A stretch of 12,707 nucleotides of DNA. It comes from Rhizobiaceae bacterium (GTDB lineage Bacteria; Pseudomonadota; Alphaproteobacteria; Rhizobiales; Rhizobiaceae). The notes beneath the pieces are model-generated. The model was not told the origin of the DNA and ran no database searches. It saw nothing but the letters and a program-made list of their open reading frames with translations. Shown piece after piece: positions 6,631 to 12,707 of the stretch (position 1 is its first letter; each line of letters begins with the position of its first letter). A program made the translations under genes and the position numbers. Location of the stretch: contig JAKISV010000071.1 in the NCBI GenBank assembly GCA_021648425.1, forward strand, positions 1 to 12,707, given 5' to 3'.

Positions 6631-7956
6631 ATGTGGAAATACCCTAAGTCCCTCCTACAATTGTTATCGCTTTGTTTAATCATAATTGTGAGCATGAGCG
6701 GCATTGGCCGCTCGCAAGTGACTGTTGATATTACCAAAGGCAATGTTGAGCCGCTTCCAATAGCCATTGCTGACTTTCAGGGGGAGGGTGCGCAGCGTCA
6801 ACTGGCGGATGACATTGTATCAGTGATCTCTGCCAATCTGAAAAATTCAGGCTTATTCAGGCCGATTGAAAAGGCGGCGTTTATCCAGAACATTACTGAT
6901 CCTGATGTGGTGCCGCGTTTTGAGGATTGGCGGTTGATTAATGCGCAGGCTCTGGTGACCGGGCGGGTGGTGCGTGCCAACGATGGCAGGTTGAGGGCCG
7001 AATACCGGTTATGGGATGTGTTTGGTGGCGATCAGATGTCAGGTCAACAGTTTTTTACAACACCAAAAAACTGGCGACGGGTGGCCCATATTATATCTGA
7101 TGCGATATATGAGCGATTGACCGGTGAAAAAGGCTATTTTGATACGCGTATTGTATATGTCGATGAAACAGGCCCCAAGAACAAACGGGTAAAACGCCTG
7201 GCCATCATGGATCAGGATGGGGCCAATGGCCGGACTTTAACGCGTGGCAGTGATCTGGTGTTGACCCCACGGTTTTCACCTACCAGGCAGGAAGTCACTT
7301 ATATGTCTTATGAGGGTGGTCTGCCACGGGTTTATCTGCTGCAGATTGAAACCGGGCAACGCGAGCTGGTTGGTAATTTTCCTGGAATGACGTTTGCGCC
7401 GAGATTTTCGCCTGATGGGTTGAAGATAGTCATGAGCCTGCAAAAGGGTGGTAATGCGAATATATATTCTATGGATTTGCGTTCACGCCAGACTACCCGC
7501 CTCACCAATACGGCAGCGATCGATACGGCGCCATCTTATGCGCCTGATGGTGATCGCATTGTATTTGAATCAGATCGCGGCGGGCGCCAGCAGTTATATG
7601 TCATGAGCGCTGGTGGTGGTAATGCCCAGCGGATATCTTTTGGTGTTGGCAGTTATTCAACGCCGGTATGGTCGCCACGCGGAGATCTTATTGCGTTTAC
7701 CAAACTTAGTGGCGGTAAATTTCTGATAGGAGTGATGAAGCCTGATGGCAGCAAGGAACGGATATTGGCAGAAGGCTTTCATAATGAAGGGCCCACATGG
7801 GCGCCCAACGGGCGGGTGTTGATGTTTTTTCGTGAGACGCCAGGAGCAAGCGGTGGGCCGAAGCTTTATTCGGTTGATCTTACCGGCTATAATGAACGGC
7901 TGATCCCCACCCGTTCGTTTGCCTCGGATCCCGCCTGGTCACCAATGCTTGAGTGA
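6631..7956 (+). CDS. tolB: Tol-Pal periplasmic beta-propeller protein TolB
   Basis: TolB (441 residues) is the soluble periplasmic partner that cycles between TolA and Pal, controlling how much Pal is free to bind peptidoglycan. A hydrophobic signal peptide occupies residues ~8-28 (LLQLLSLCLIIIVSMSG). The N-terminal alpha/beta domain follows (LPIAIADF, ALVTGRVV, then RLTGEKGYFDTRIVYV), and then a propeller whose blades show the repeated P.(F/Y/W)(S/A)P motif: LTPRFSP, FAPRFSP, TAPSYAP, STPVWSP, EGPTWAP and DPAWSP. Six motifs match the six-bladed fold. The final ASDPAWSPMLE is characteristic of alphaproteobacterial TolB. Spacing to tolA is 30 bases, with only a weak GTGAG-type binding site. 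The length agrees with the family (~430-445). Confidence 0.97.
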   Translation: MWKYPKSLLQLLSLCLIIIVSMSGIGRSQVTVDITKGNVEPLPIAIADFQGEGAQRQLADDIVSVISANLKNSGLFRPIEKAAFIQNITDPDVVPRFEDWRLINAQALVTGRVVRANDGRLRAEYRLWDVFGGDQMSGQQFFTTPKNWRRVAHIISDAIYERLTGEKGYFDTRIVYVDETGPKNKRVKRLAIMDQDGANGRTLTRGSDLVLTPRFSPTRQEVTYMSYEGGLPRVYLLQIETGQRELVGNFPGMTFAPRFSPDGLKIVMSLQKGGNANIYSMDLRSRQTTRLTNTAAIDTAPSYAPDGDRIVFESDRGGRQQLYVMSAGGGNAQRISFGVGSYSTPVWSPRGDLIAFTKLSGGKFLIGVMKPDGSKERILAEGFHNEGPTWAPNGRVLMFFRETPGASGGPKLYSVDLTGYNERLIPTRSFASDPAWSPMLE

Positions 7957-8116
7957 GGTCGCAGTTGTCTGATTGTTGCCACACTCTTGGGGCATTGGAT
8001 GAATTGATGAGATCATTGTATTGTTGCGGGGTAAATTCTGCCGGTTTCACAAAAAATTATCGAAATGGTAACCTTGTTTATTGATGGCAAATTAATGATG
8101 TCATGGTTATTAACAC

Positions 8117-8130
8117 GTGAATATATTCAC
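8117..8130. promoter_or_regulatory. CRP-like palindromic operator, copy 2, before pal
   Basis: Perfect 14-base palindrome GTGAATATATTCAC, one base before the AAAGGAG ribosome binding site of pal. It has the same GTGAA-N4-TTCAC arms as the site at 3553-3566 and reads as GTGA-N6-TCAC, the CRP core. Its position between any upstream promoter and the start codon suggests repression rather than activation; in RNA the arms could also fold into a five-pair hairpin next to the ribosome binding site. The 191-base tolB-pal gap (7957-8147) holds no other clear signal; no convincing -35/-10 pair was found. Confidence 0.45.
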
Positions 8131-8147
8131 TAAAGGAGTAATAGACG

Positions 8148-8669
8148 ATGTCTTCGTCTGCGATTGCCCAAACGGGCATTAGAATTAGCGCTAACAGTCT
8201 GCGCGCGGTACTGGTCATTGTGGCCGGACTGTTCCTGGCTGGTTGTGCAACAAAAAAACTGCCGACTAATTCCAATGATCTTGGCCTGAACGGGGCAGCT
8301 CCTGGCACTCATCAGGATTTCACTATCAATGTTGGTGATCGGGTGTTTTTTGAAACGGCTTCCTCCAGCCTTACTCCGGTTGCGCAAGCAACACTGGAAA
8401 AACAGGCTCAGTGGCTAATTAAATATGTCAACTACCCGGTAACTGTCGAAGGTCATGCAGATGAGCGCGGGACACGCGAATACAATCTGGCGCTGGGCGC
8501 AAGGCGCGCAGCTGCAACGCGTGATTTTCTGGCTGCACGTGGTGTGAGCCGTGAGCGTATGCGCACTATCTCTTATGGCAAGGAACGACCGGTTGCAGTG
8601 TGCAACGACATTTCCTGCTGGTCGCAAAACCGGCGCGCGGTAACCCTGTTGTCTACTCCTACCGGATAG
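8148..8669 (+). CDS. pal: Peptidoglycan-associated lipoprotein Pal
   Basis: Pal (173 residues) is an outer-membrane lipoprotein whose OmpA-like domain grips peptidoglycan, the outer anchor of the Tol-Pal system. The signal peptide ends in the lipobox LAGC with lipidated C33. The OmpA-C domain starts near residue 62 (INVGDRVFFETASSSLTP) and contains the peptidoglycan-binding segment VEGHADERGTREYNLALGARRA and the closing WSQNRRAVTLL. The pair CNDISC near the end, probably a disulfide, is common in alphaproteobacterial Pal. The start is secured by AAAGGAG at 8132-8138, nine bases upstream, the strongest binding site in the window, fitting an abundant product. A 191-base gap from tolB and a terminator behind it indicate that pal can be expressed as its own unit. 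Confidence 0.98.
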   Translation: MSSSAIAQTGIRISANSLRAVLVIVAGLFLAGCATKKLPTNSNDLGLNGAAPGTHQDFTINVGDRVFFETASSSLTPVAQATLEKQAQWLIKYVNYPVTVEGHADERGTREYNLALGARRAAATRDFLAARGVSRERMRTISYGKERPVAVCNDISCWSQNRRAVTLLSTPTG

Positions 8670-8698
8670 GCAAACGGCATCAGAAGCTGAAATTACAG

Positions 8699-8734
8699 CA
8701 GGCGGTTCTTTTGTGGAGCCGCCTGTTTTTATTT
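8699..8734 (+). terminator. Intrinsic terminator after pal
   Basis: Stem of ten pairs, CAGGCGGTTC (8699-8708) against GAGCCGCCTG (8716-8725), with one G-U pair and a seven-base loop, followed by TTTTTATTT. It lies 30 bases after the pal stop and ends transcription before cpoB. Confidence 0.9.
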
Positions 8735-8846
8735 GTGCCGATTTTGGGATACTGATTATTGCCAAAATTTCGTCGGTTTCCAGTGTTTAATATTGGGAAA
8801 TTTATGTATATCATTGGGCGATATCTATAATTTAGGAAAGCAGATT

Positions 8847-9941
8847 ATGAAATTCTGGAATAATCTAATACTTAAAATCATACCCGATAAATGCGCGGTG
8901 GCGATTTTTTCGATGGCAACAGTGTTTATTGCGATGCCATCAGTTTATGCCGCGATAGGGGACAATCAGTTGCCACGGCCGCAAATCAATATTGGCAGTA
9001 CGCCCGCACCCAATTTGCAGTTTGCCCAGGCGGCAAATGATGTGACGCGGATTAATCAGCTTGAAGAGCATATTCGCCGATTGAGCGGACAGATTGAAGA
9101 AATGAACTTTCAAATGTTACAGCTACAAGAAACAATTCGCCGTATGCAGGAAGATAATGAGTTTCGTTTTCAGGAGTTGGAAAACAAACGCAGCGGTAGT
9201 CTTGAACAGCCTAATTCAGAGGTGGCTGAAAATCAGGCAAAGGATGATGAAACCCTGGGAAAGCCATTACCGTCTGATGTGAATGATGCAAACAGCACTT
9301 CAGACGGAAATATTGAAATTGCAGGAACGGGCAAAAAAAAGCGCATGATTGACGGGGTGGAAATATTTGACGGCGGGACCAGCGATGCTGCGGGTAGCGG
9401 GGGCGAGCAGCCGCTTGGGACAATCACTTTTGACAGCGCCGGTAATATTGTTGATACGGCGCTGGGTAAACCGCTTGATTTAACAATGCGCCTTGGGAAT
9501 GAAGCGGGTGGATTGAAAAATTCCGCTGAACAGGATTTTTCTTCCATTAGCTCAGCGCGCGAACTCTACGAATTAGGATTTGATTATTTTCAGGCCGGAG
9601 ATTATTCAACCGCGCAAAAAGTTTTTACTGCGTATGTTGAGCGTTACCCGGATGAGAATAAGTCACCAAATGCACAATTCTGGCTTGGCGAGAGCATGCT
9701 TTCGCAAGCGGACTTTGAAGGTGCTGCAAAGGTGTTTCTTGATGCGCAAACCAATTGGCCTGAGGCAAAAATTGCGCCGCAAATGATGTTGAAGCTCGGA
9801 ATTTCTCTTGCCGGAATGGAGCAGCGTGAACTTGCCTGTGCCACCTATGCAAAGGTTTATAGCCGTTATCCTGATATCAGTAATACTTTGAGAAAGCGCG
9901 TGGGGGCTGAACAAAAATCCGCCCGTTGTCTGAATGGATAA
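8847..9941 (+). CDS. cpoB: Cell division coordinator CpoB (YbgF)
   Basis: CpoB/YbgF is the periplasmic protein that couples Tol-Pal constriction to septal peptidoglycan synthesis by PBP1B/LpoB in E. coli; the alphaproteobacterial homologue also sits at the end of the tol cluster. The ATG at 8847 with AGGAAAG at 8834-8840 gives 364 residues; the frame is open further upstream to an ATG at 8733, but that would lie in the terminator and lack a signal. Signal peptide ~1-35 (cleavage near SVYA-AIG). Residues ~60-105 form a heptad coiled coil (INQLEEHIRRLSGQIEEMN), as in the trimerisation domain. A long low-complexity middle (~110-230) follows, then TPR repeats to the end (ELYELGFDYFQAGDYSTA, FWLGESMLSQADFEGAAKVF). 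It is longer than E. coli CpoB (~263) because of the middle region. Its last eight bases overlap tilS. Confidence 0.92.
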   Translation: MKFWNNLILKIIPDKCAVAIFSMATVFIAMPSVYAAIGDNQLPRPQINIGSTPAPNLQFAQAANDVTRINQLEEHIRRLSGQIEEMNFQMLQLQETIRRMQEDNEFRFQELENKRSGSLEQPNSEVAENQAKDDETLGKPLPSDVNDANSTSDGNIEIAGTGKKKRMIDGVEIFDGGTSDAAGSGGEQPLGTITFDSAGNIVDTALGKPLDLTMRLGNEAGGLKNSAEQDFSSISSARELYELGFDYFQAGDYSTAQKVFTAYVERYPDENKSPNAQFWLGESMLSQADFEGAAKVFLDAQTNWPEAKIAPQMMLKLGISLAGMEQRELACATYAKVYSRYPDISNTLRKRVGAEQKSARCLNG

Positions 9942-11304
9942 TTACTCGATTTCTCTTGAAAAGACTTTTTCTTTTATCCGGGAAAAAGGCCCGGTCCTTG
10001 TTGCTGTTTCAGGCGGCAGTGATTCAATGGCGCTTTTGTTTCTTGCCAATGCATGGGCAAGAAAAAACGAACGGGAAGTTCTTTGTGTTAGCGTTGACCA
10101 TGGTTTGCGTCCCGAAGCAGTGGCGGAAGCTGCTTATGTGGCGATGGTTTGTGAGGGGCTTGGAATTGTTCATACCACGCTGGCCTGGGACGGGGTAAAA
10201 CCAGTAACAGGCATCAGTGCAGCGGCAAGGAACGCGCGCTATGAACTGATGGCCGAATTTGCTTCTGATTTCGGAATTCGAATTATCCTGACGGGCCATA
10301 CCAGGGATGATCAGGCGGAAACGGTATTAATGAGGCTGCGGCGTTCTGCTAATAACGGGGCTTCCAGCAGCCGGGGTCATTCGGGCATGTGCAGACGTGT
10401 TCTGCTTGGGGGTAGTGAGGGTGGTATATCGTTATTGCGCCCGTTGCTGCATCTTTCACGCGCGCAACTGCGCGAATATCTCAACGAGATTTCACAAAGC
10501 TGGATAGAAGACCCCAGCAATCATGACGTAAGTTTTGAGCGTGTTCGGGTGCGAAATGAGCTTGCGGAAAAACCTGATTTCAAGGACCGCCTGGTTGAAT
10601 ATTCCCAGGTAATGGGAAGATGGCGTGAGGTTAATTGTGTGGCTGCGGCACAATTTCTTATGCAGCATTGCAGCTGTAAGCCTGGCCATGTATTTGAGAT
10701 CAATATTGCCAACATCACGTCAGTTCCCGAGGGGGTTGTTATGATGGCAATCAAGACGGTGCTGGCGACAGCGGGCGGGGGGAATTTTCTGGTTCCAGAC
10801 AGCCAACTGGAGCCTGTATTGCGCAGGATAAAACAAGAAGGCATCGGCCGGGTTACTCTGGGAAATTGCATTGTAGAGAATAACTCAGTTGTAATTCGTA
10901 TTTTTCGTGAAGCGAGAAACCTGAATTCTGAAATTATCGGCAGAGGTCAAAGCGGGGTCTGGGATGGGCGGGTTCATTTTTCCAATGATAGTGATGAAGA
11001 TATACAAATCGAGGCAATGACGGTGAAATATCTGGCTGAGGTCGAAGCTGGCGGCAGTGGTATTTTTGAGGGCATCAAAAAAGCGGTATTGTTGTCTTCT
11101 CCGCTTGTTACCACGGCTTCCGGTATTTCAATCCCGCTGCATTTTGATAAATCGTTTCTGCCAGCGCAACTGGATGTGCGTACTGGTGCCAATGCAATTG
11201 AGAATTATTGTCCACAGTGGGATTTTGCGTTGCTCGAATGGCTGAAAGAAATTGATCTGGCTGTTGAACAAAGGGATATGTTGGTTCACGCCATTGAAAA
11301 ATAG
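9934..11304 (+). CDS. tilS: tRNA(Ile)-lysidine synthetase TilS
   Basis: TilS (456 residues) modifies C34 of the tRNA-Ile with anticodon CAU to lysidine using ATP and lysine, switching it from Met to Ile decoding; it is essential in most bacteria. The PP-loop SGGSDS is at residues 26-31, followed by VDHGLRPEA (54-62), the AARNARYE segment, and GHTRDDQAETVLMRL near 127, all landmarks of the N-terminal ATP-pyrophosphatase domain. DPSN..SFERVRVRNEL (~191-208) matches the conserved tRNA-contacting region. The C-terminal half is divergent, as usual in this family. It starts inside the end of cpoB (eight-base overlap) with no ribosome binding site of its own, so translation is probably coupled to cpoB. 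A 192-base gap follows before ftsH. Confidence 0.96.
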   Translation: MDNYSISLEKTFSFIREKGPVLVAVSGGSDSMALLFLANAWARKNEREVLCVSVDHGLRPEAVAEAAYVAMVCEGLGIVHTTLAWDGVKPVTGISAAARNARYELMAEFASDFGIRIILTGHTRDDQAETVLMRLRRSANNGASSSRGHSGMCRRVLLGGSEGGISLLRPLLHLSRAQLREYLNEISQSWIEDPSNHDVSFERVRVRNELAEKPDFKDRLVEYSQVMGRWREVNCVAAAQFLMQHCSCKPGHVFEINIANITSVPEGVVMMAIKTVLATAGGGNFLVPDSQLEPVLRRIKQEGIGRVTLGNCIVENNSVVIRIFREARNLNSEIIGRGQSGVWDGRVHFSNDSDEDIQIEAMTVKYLAEVEAGGSGIFEGIKKAVLLSSPLVTTASGISIPLHFDKSFLPAQLDVRTGANAIENYCPQWDFALLEWLKEIDLAVEQRDMLVHAIEK

Positions 11305-11305
11305 A

Positions 11306-11350
11306 TTGAACGAGAAATTATGCCTGTCTGGCATGAATCTTTGTGTTCAA
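11306..11350 (+). terminator. Nested inverted repeat after tilS, weak terminator candidate
   Basis: An outer pair TTGAAC (11306-11311) / GTTCAA (11345-11350) encloses an inner hairpin TTATGCC (11318-11324) / GGCATGA (11330-11336, one G-U pair) with a five-base loop. No proper run of T follows, so as an intrinsic terminator it is weak; it may instead be an mRNA 3' end structure. Confidence 0.3.
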
Positions 11351-11413
11351 CAAAAAATGAAGATGGATAAATTCACCAAACCCGATGAAAATTCACTATT
11401 ATTGCCACATTGA

Positions 11414-11445
11414 CTTGGCATTGTGATGTTTAACACCTATCTTGG
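11414..11445 (+). promoter_or_regulatory. Heat-shock (RpoH, sigma-32) promoter of ftsH
   Basis: CTTG at 11414-11417, then 18 bases, then CCTATCTTGG at 11436-11445. This fits the alphaproteobacterial heat-shock consensus CTTG-N17/18-CYTATNTNNG at every specified base. Transcription would begin near 11450, giving a leader of about 45 bases that includes GGGA (11485-11488). ftsH is a classical member of the RpoH regulon, and FtsH in turn degrades RpoH in E. coli, so the placement is biologically consistent. The start site itself is inferred. Confidence 0.65.
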
Positions 11446-11496
11446 GTAAAAGGCCGTTTGATGGCCGGGACGTGTATTTCTCTTGGGAAAACTTAG

Positions 11497-12707
11497 ATGA
11501 ACTCGAATTTCAGAAATCTGGCGCTATGGGCAATCATTGGCGTATTACTTATTGCACTGTTTAATCTCTTTCAAAACCCGACACCGCGCGGTGGAGTTGA
11601 GGAAATTTCCTATTCCCAGTTTAAGGCGAATGTCAAAAACAAAAAAATTAAATCGGTAACGATTTCAGGCCAGCGGATTTCAGGGACTTACACTGATTCC
11701 AGCGGCAGGTTTGAAACCTTTGCGCCCGATGATCCCAATCTGGTCAGTGATCTTGAGGCAAATGATATTACATTTGATGCGCAACCTGAAAGCGGGTCGG
11801 GTGGAATATTACAGGCATTGATCGGCTGGGCGCCGATGTTTATCATTCTTGGAGTGTGGATATTCTTCATGCGCCAGATGCAGGGCTCAAGCGGTAAAGC
11901 GATGGGCTTTGGTAAATCAAAAGCCAAAATGCTGACGGAAGCCCACGGCAAAGTTACCTTTGATGATGTGGCGGGTATTGATGAGGCCAAGGAAGATCTC
12001 GAAGAAATTGTTGAATTTCTGAGCGATCCGCAAAAGTTCCAACGCCTTGGTGGTCGAATTCCGCGTGGCGTATTGCTGGTGGGTCCTCCGGGCACCGGTA
12101 AAACCCTGCTGGCGCGAGCGGTGGCTGGTGAAGCCAGTGTGCCGTTTTTCACGATTTCAGGTTCTGATTTTGTTGAGATGTTTGTTGGTGTTGGTGCCAG
12201 CCGTGTACGTGATATGTTTGAGCAGGCCAAAAAGAACGCGCCTTGCATTATCTTTATCGATGAAATTGACGCAGTGGGACGCCACCGTGGTGCCGGTCTT
12301 GGCGGCGGTAATGATGAGCGTGAACAAACACTCAACCAACTGCTGGTGGAGATGGATGGTTTTGAGGCCAATGAAAGCGTTATTTTGATCGCTGCGACCA
12401 ACCGGCCTGATATTCTTGATCCGGCACTGTTGCGCCCTGGTCGTTTTGACCGTCAGATTACCGTGCCCAATCCTGATATTGTCGGGCGTGAAATGATCCT
12501 GAAAGTGCATGCACGCAAAGTGCCGCTTGCACCTAATGTTGATCTGAAAGTAGTAGCGCGCGGAACGCCTGGTTTTTCCGGTGCGGATTTAATGAACCTG
12601 GTGAATGAGGCAGCACTTCTGGCAGCGCGCCGTAACAAGCGTATTGTGACAGCACAGGAATTTGAAGATGCCAAAGACAAGGTGATGAGGGGGGCGGAAC
12701 GGCGTTC
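11497..12707 (+). CDS. ftsH: ATP-dependent membrane zinc metalloprotease FtsH (3' truncated by window edge)
   Basis: FtsH is the hexameric inner-membrane AAA+ protease that removes unassembled membrane proteins and short-lived regulators. The window holds the first 403 codons. Two membrane helices bracket the periplasmic domain: residues ~8-25 (LALWAIIGVLLIALFNLF) and ~104-124 (ending GVWIFFMRQM). The AAA domain shows Walker A GPPGTGKT (196-203), the pore loop FVG in EMFVGVGASRVRD, Walker B CIIFIDEIDAVG, and the second region of homology with arginine fingers (LLRPGRFDR). The sequence stops in the lid (VMRGAERR), before the HExxH zinc site. The ATG at 11497 has GGGA eight bases upstream and no ORF competes with it. 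Its own heat-shock-type promoter lies about 50 bases upstream. Confidence 0.98.
   Translation, partial: MNSNFRNLALWAIIGVLLIALFNLFQNPTPRGGVEEISYSQFKANVKNKKIKSVTISGQRISGTYTDSSGRFETFAPDDPNLVSDLEANDITFDAQPESGSGGILQALIGWAPMFIILGVWIFFMRQMQGSSGKAMGFGKSKAKMLTEAHGKVTFDDVAGIDEAKEDLEEIVEFLSDPQKFQRLGGRIPRGVLLVGPPGTGKTLLARAVAGEASVPFFTISGSDFVEMFVGVGASRVRDMFEQAKKNAPCIIFIDEIDAVGRHRGAGLGGGNDEREQTLNQLLVEMDGFEANESVILIAATNRPDILDPALLRPGRFDRQITVPNPDIVGREMILKVHARKVPLAPNVDLKVVARGTPGFSGADLMNLVNEAALLAARRNKRIVTAQEFEDAKDKVMRGAERR

Noticed and set aside
8826..8831. Perfect TATAAT as -10 of cpoB
   Set aside because: A start from it would fall inside the ribosome binding site at 8834-8840, and there is no -35 at the right distance.
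8733..8846. ATG at 8733 as start of cpoB
   Set aside because: It lies in the T-run of the pal terminator and the extra 38 residues would precede, and so disrupt, an evident signal peptide; ATG 8847 has AGGAAAG in place.
12144..12157. Third copy of the GTGAA-N4-TTCAC palindrome in ftsH
   Set aside because: Only one arm matches (GTGCC-N4-TTCAC) and it is within conserved coding sequence.
11688..12401. 237-codon open frame on the minus strand inside ftsH
   Set aside because: It is exactly antisense to the conserved AAA domain, is rich in Ser/Pro/Arg, has no family motifs and no ribosome binding site; it is a shadow of ftsH codon usage.

Overview
The window is a stretch of alphaproteobacterial chromosome, most likely from the order Hyphomicrobiales (rhizobia/Bartonella/Brucella relatives) or a close neighbour. 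The evidence is the gene order ruvB ... ybgC-tolQ-tolR-tolA-tolB-pal-cpoB(ybgF)-tilS-ftsH, the alphaproteobacterial style of the proteins (Pro/Lys-rich TolA linker, Pal with a C-terminal Cys pair, TolB ending in a DPAWSP motif), and moderate GC with frequent TTG/GTG starts. No RNA gene, insertion sequence, CRISPR array or phage gene was seen, and no gap between genes exceeds 300 bases.

Layout. Bases 1-881 hold the 3' four-fifths of ruvB (Holliday junction helicase motor). A TSUP-family membrane transporter follows with a TTG start that overlaps the ruvB stop. Facing it on the minus strand, with stop codons overlapping, is a 624-residue secreted protein: signal peptide, caspase-like (C14) protease domain with an intact His/Cys dyad, then a long C-terminal half that resembles DUF3829 proteins. 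These two genes sit as an insert between ruvB and the conserved envelope block. From 3646 onward everything is on the plus strand: the thioesterase YbgC, the TolQ-TolR proton-driven motor, the TolA linker, periplasmic TolB, the peptidoglycan-binding lipoprotein Pal, and CpoB. Together these form the Tol-Pal machine that constricts the outer membrane at division and coordinates it with peptidoglycan synthesis. They are followed by tilS (tRNA-Ile2 lysidine synthetase) and the first 403 codons of ftsH (membrane AAA+ protease).

Regulation visible in the sequence. A perfect palindrome GTGAA-N4-TTCAC occurs exactly twice by eye, once upstream of the caspase-like gene and once just upstream of the pal ribosome binding site; it has the form of a CRP-type operator (GTGA-N6-TCAC). 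At the caspase gene it lies about 41 bases upstream of the start implied by an extended -10 element, the geometry of a CRP-activated class II promoter. ftsH is preceded by a near-textbook alphaproteobacterial heat-shock (RpoH) promoter. The gap before tolQ holds an exact CtrA-type half-site. A strong intrinsic terminator separates pal from cpoB, so tolQRAB, pal, cpoB-tilS and ftsH are probably separately controlled units.

The most interesting item is the secreted caspase-DUF3829-like gene and its possible shared CRP-like control with pal. The rest is well-conserved core genome.
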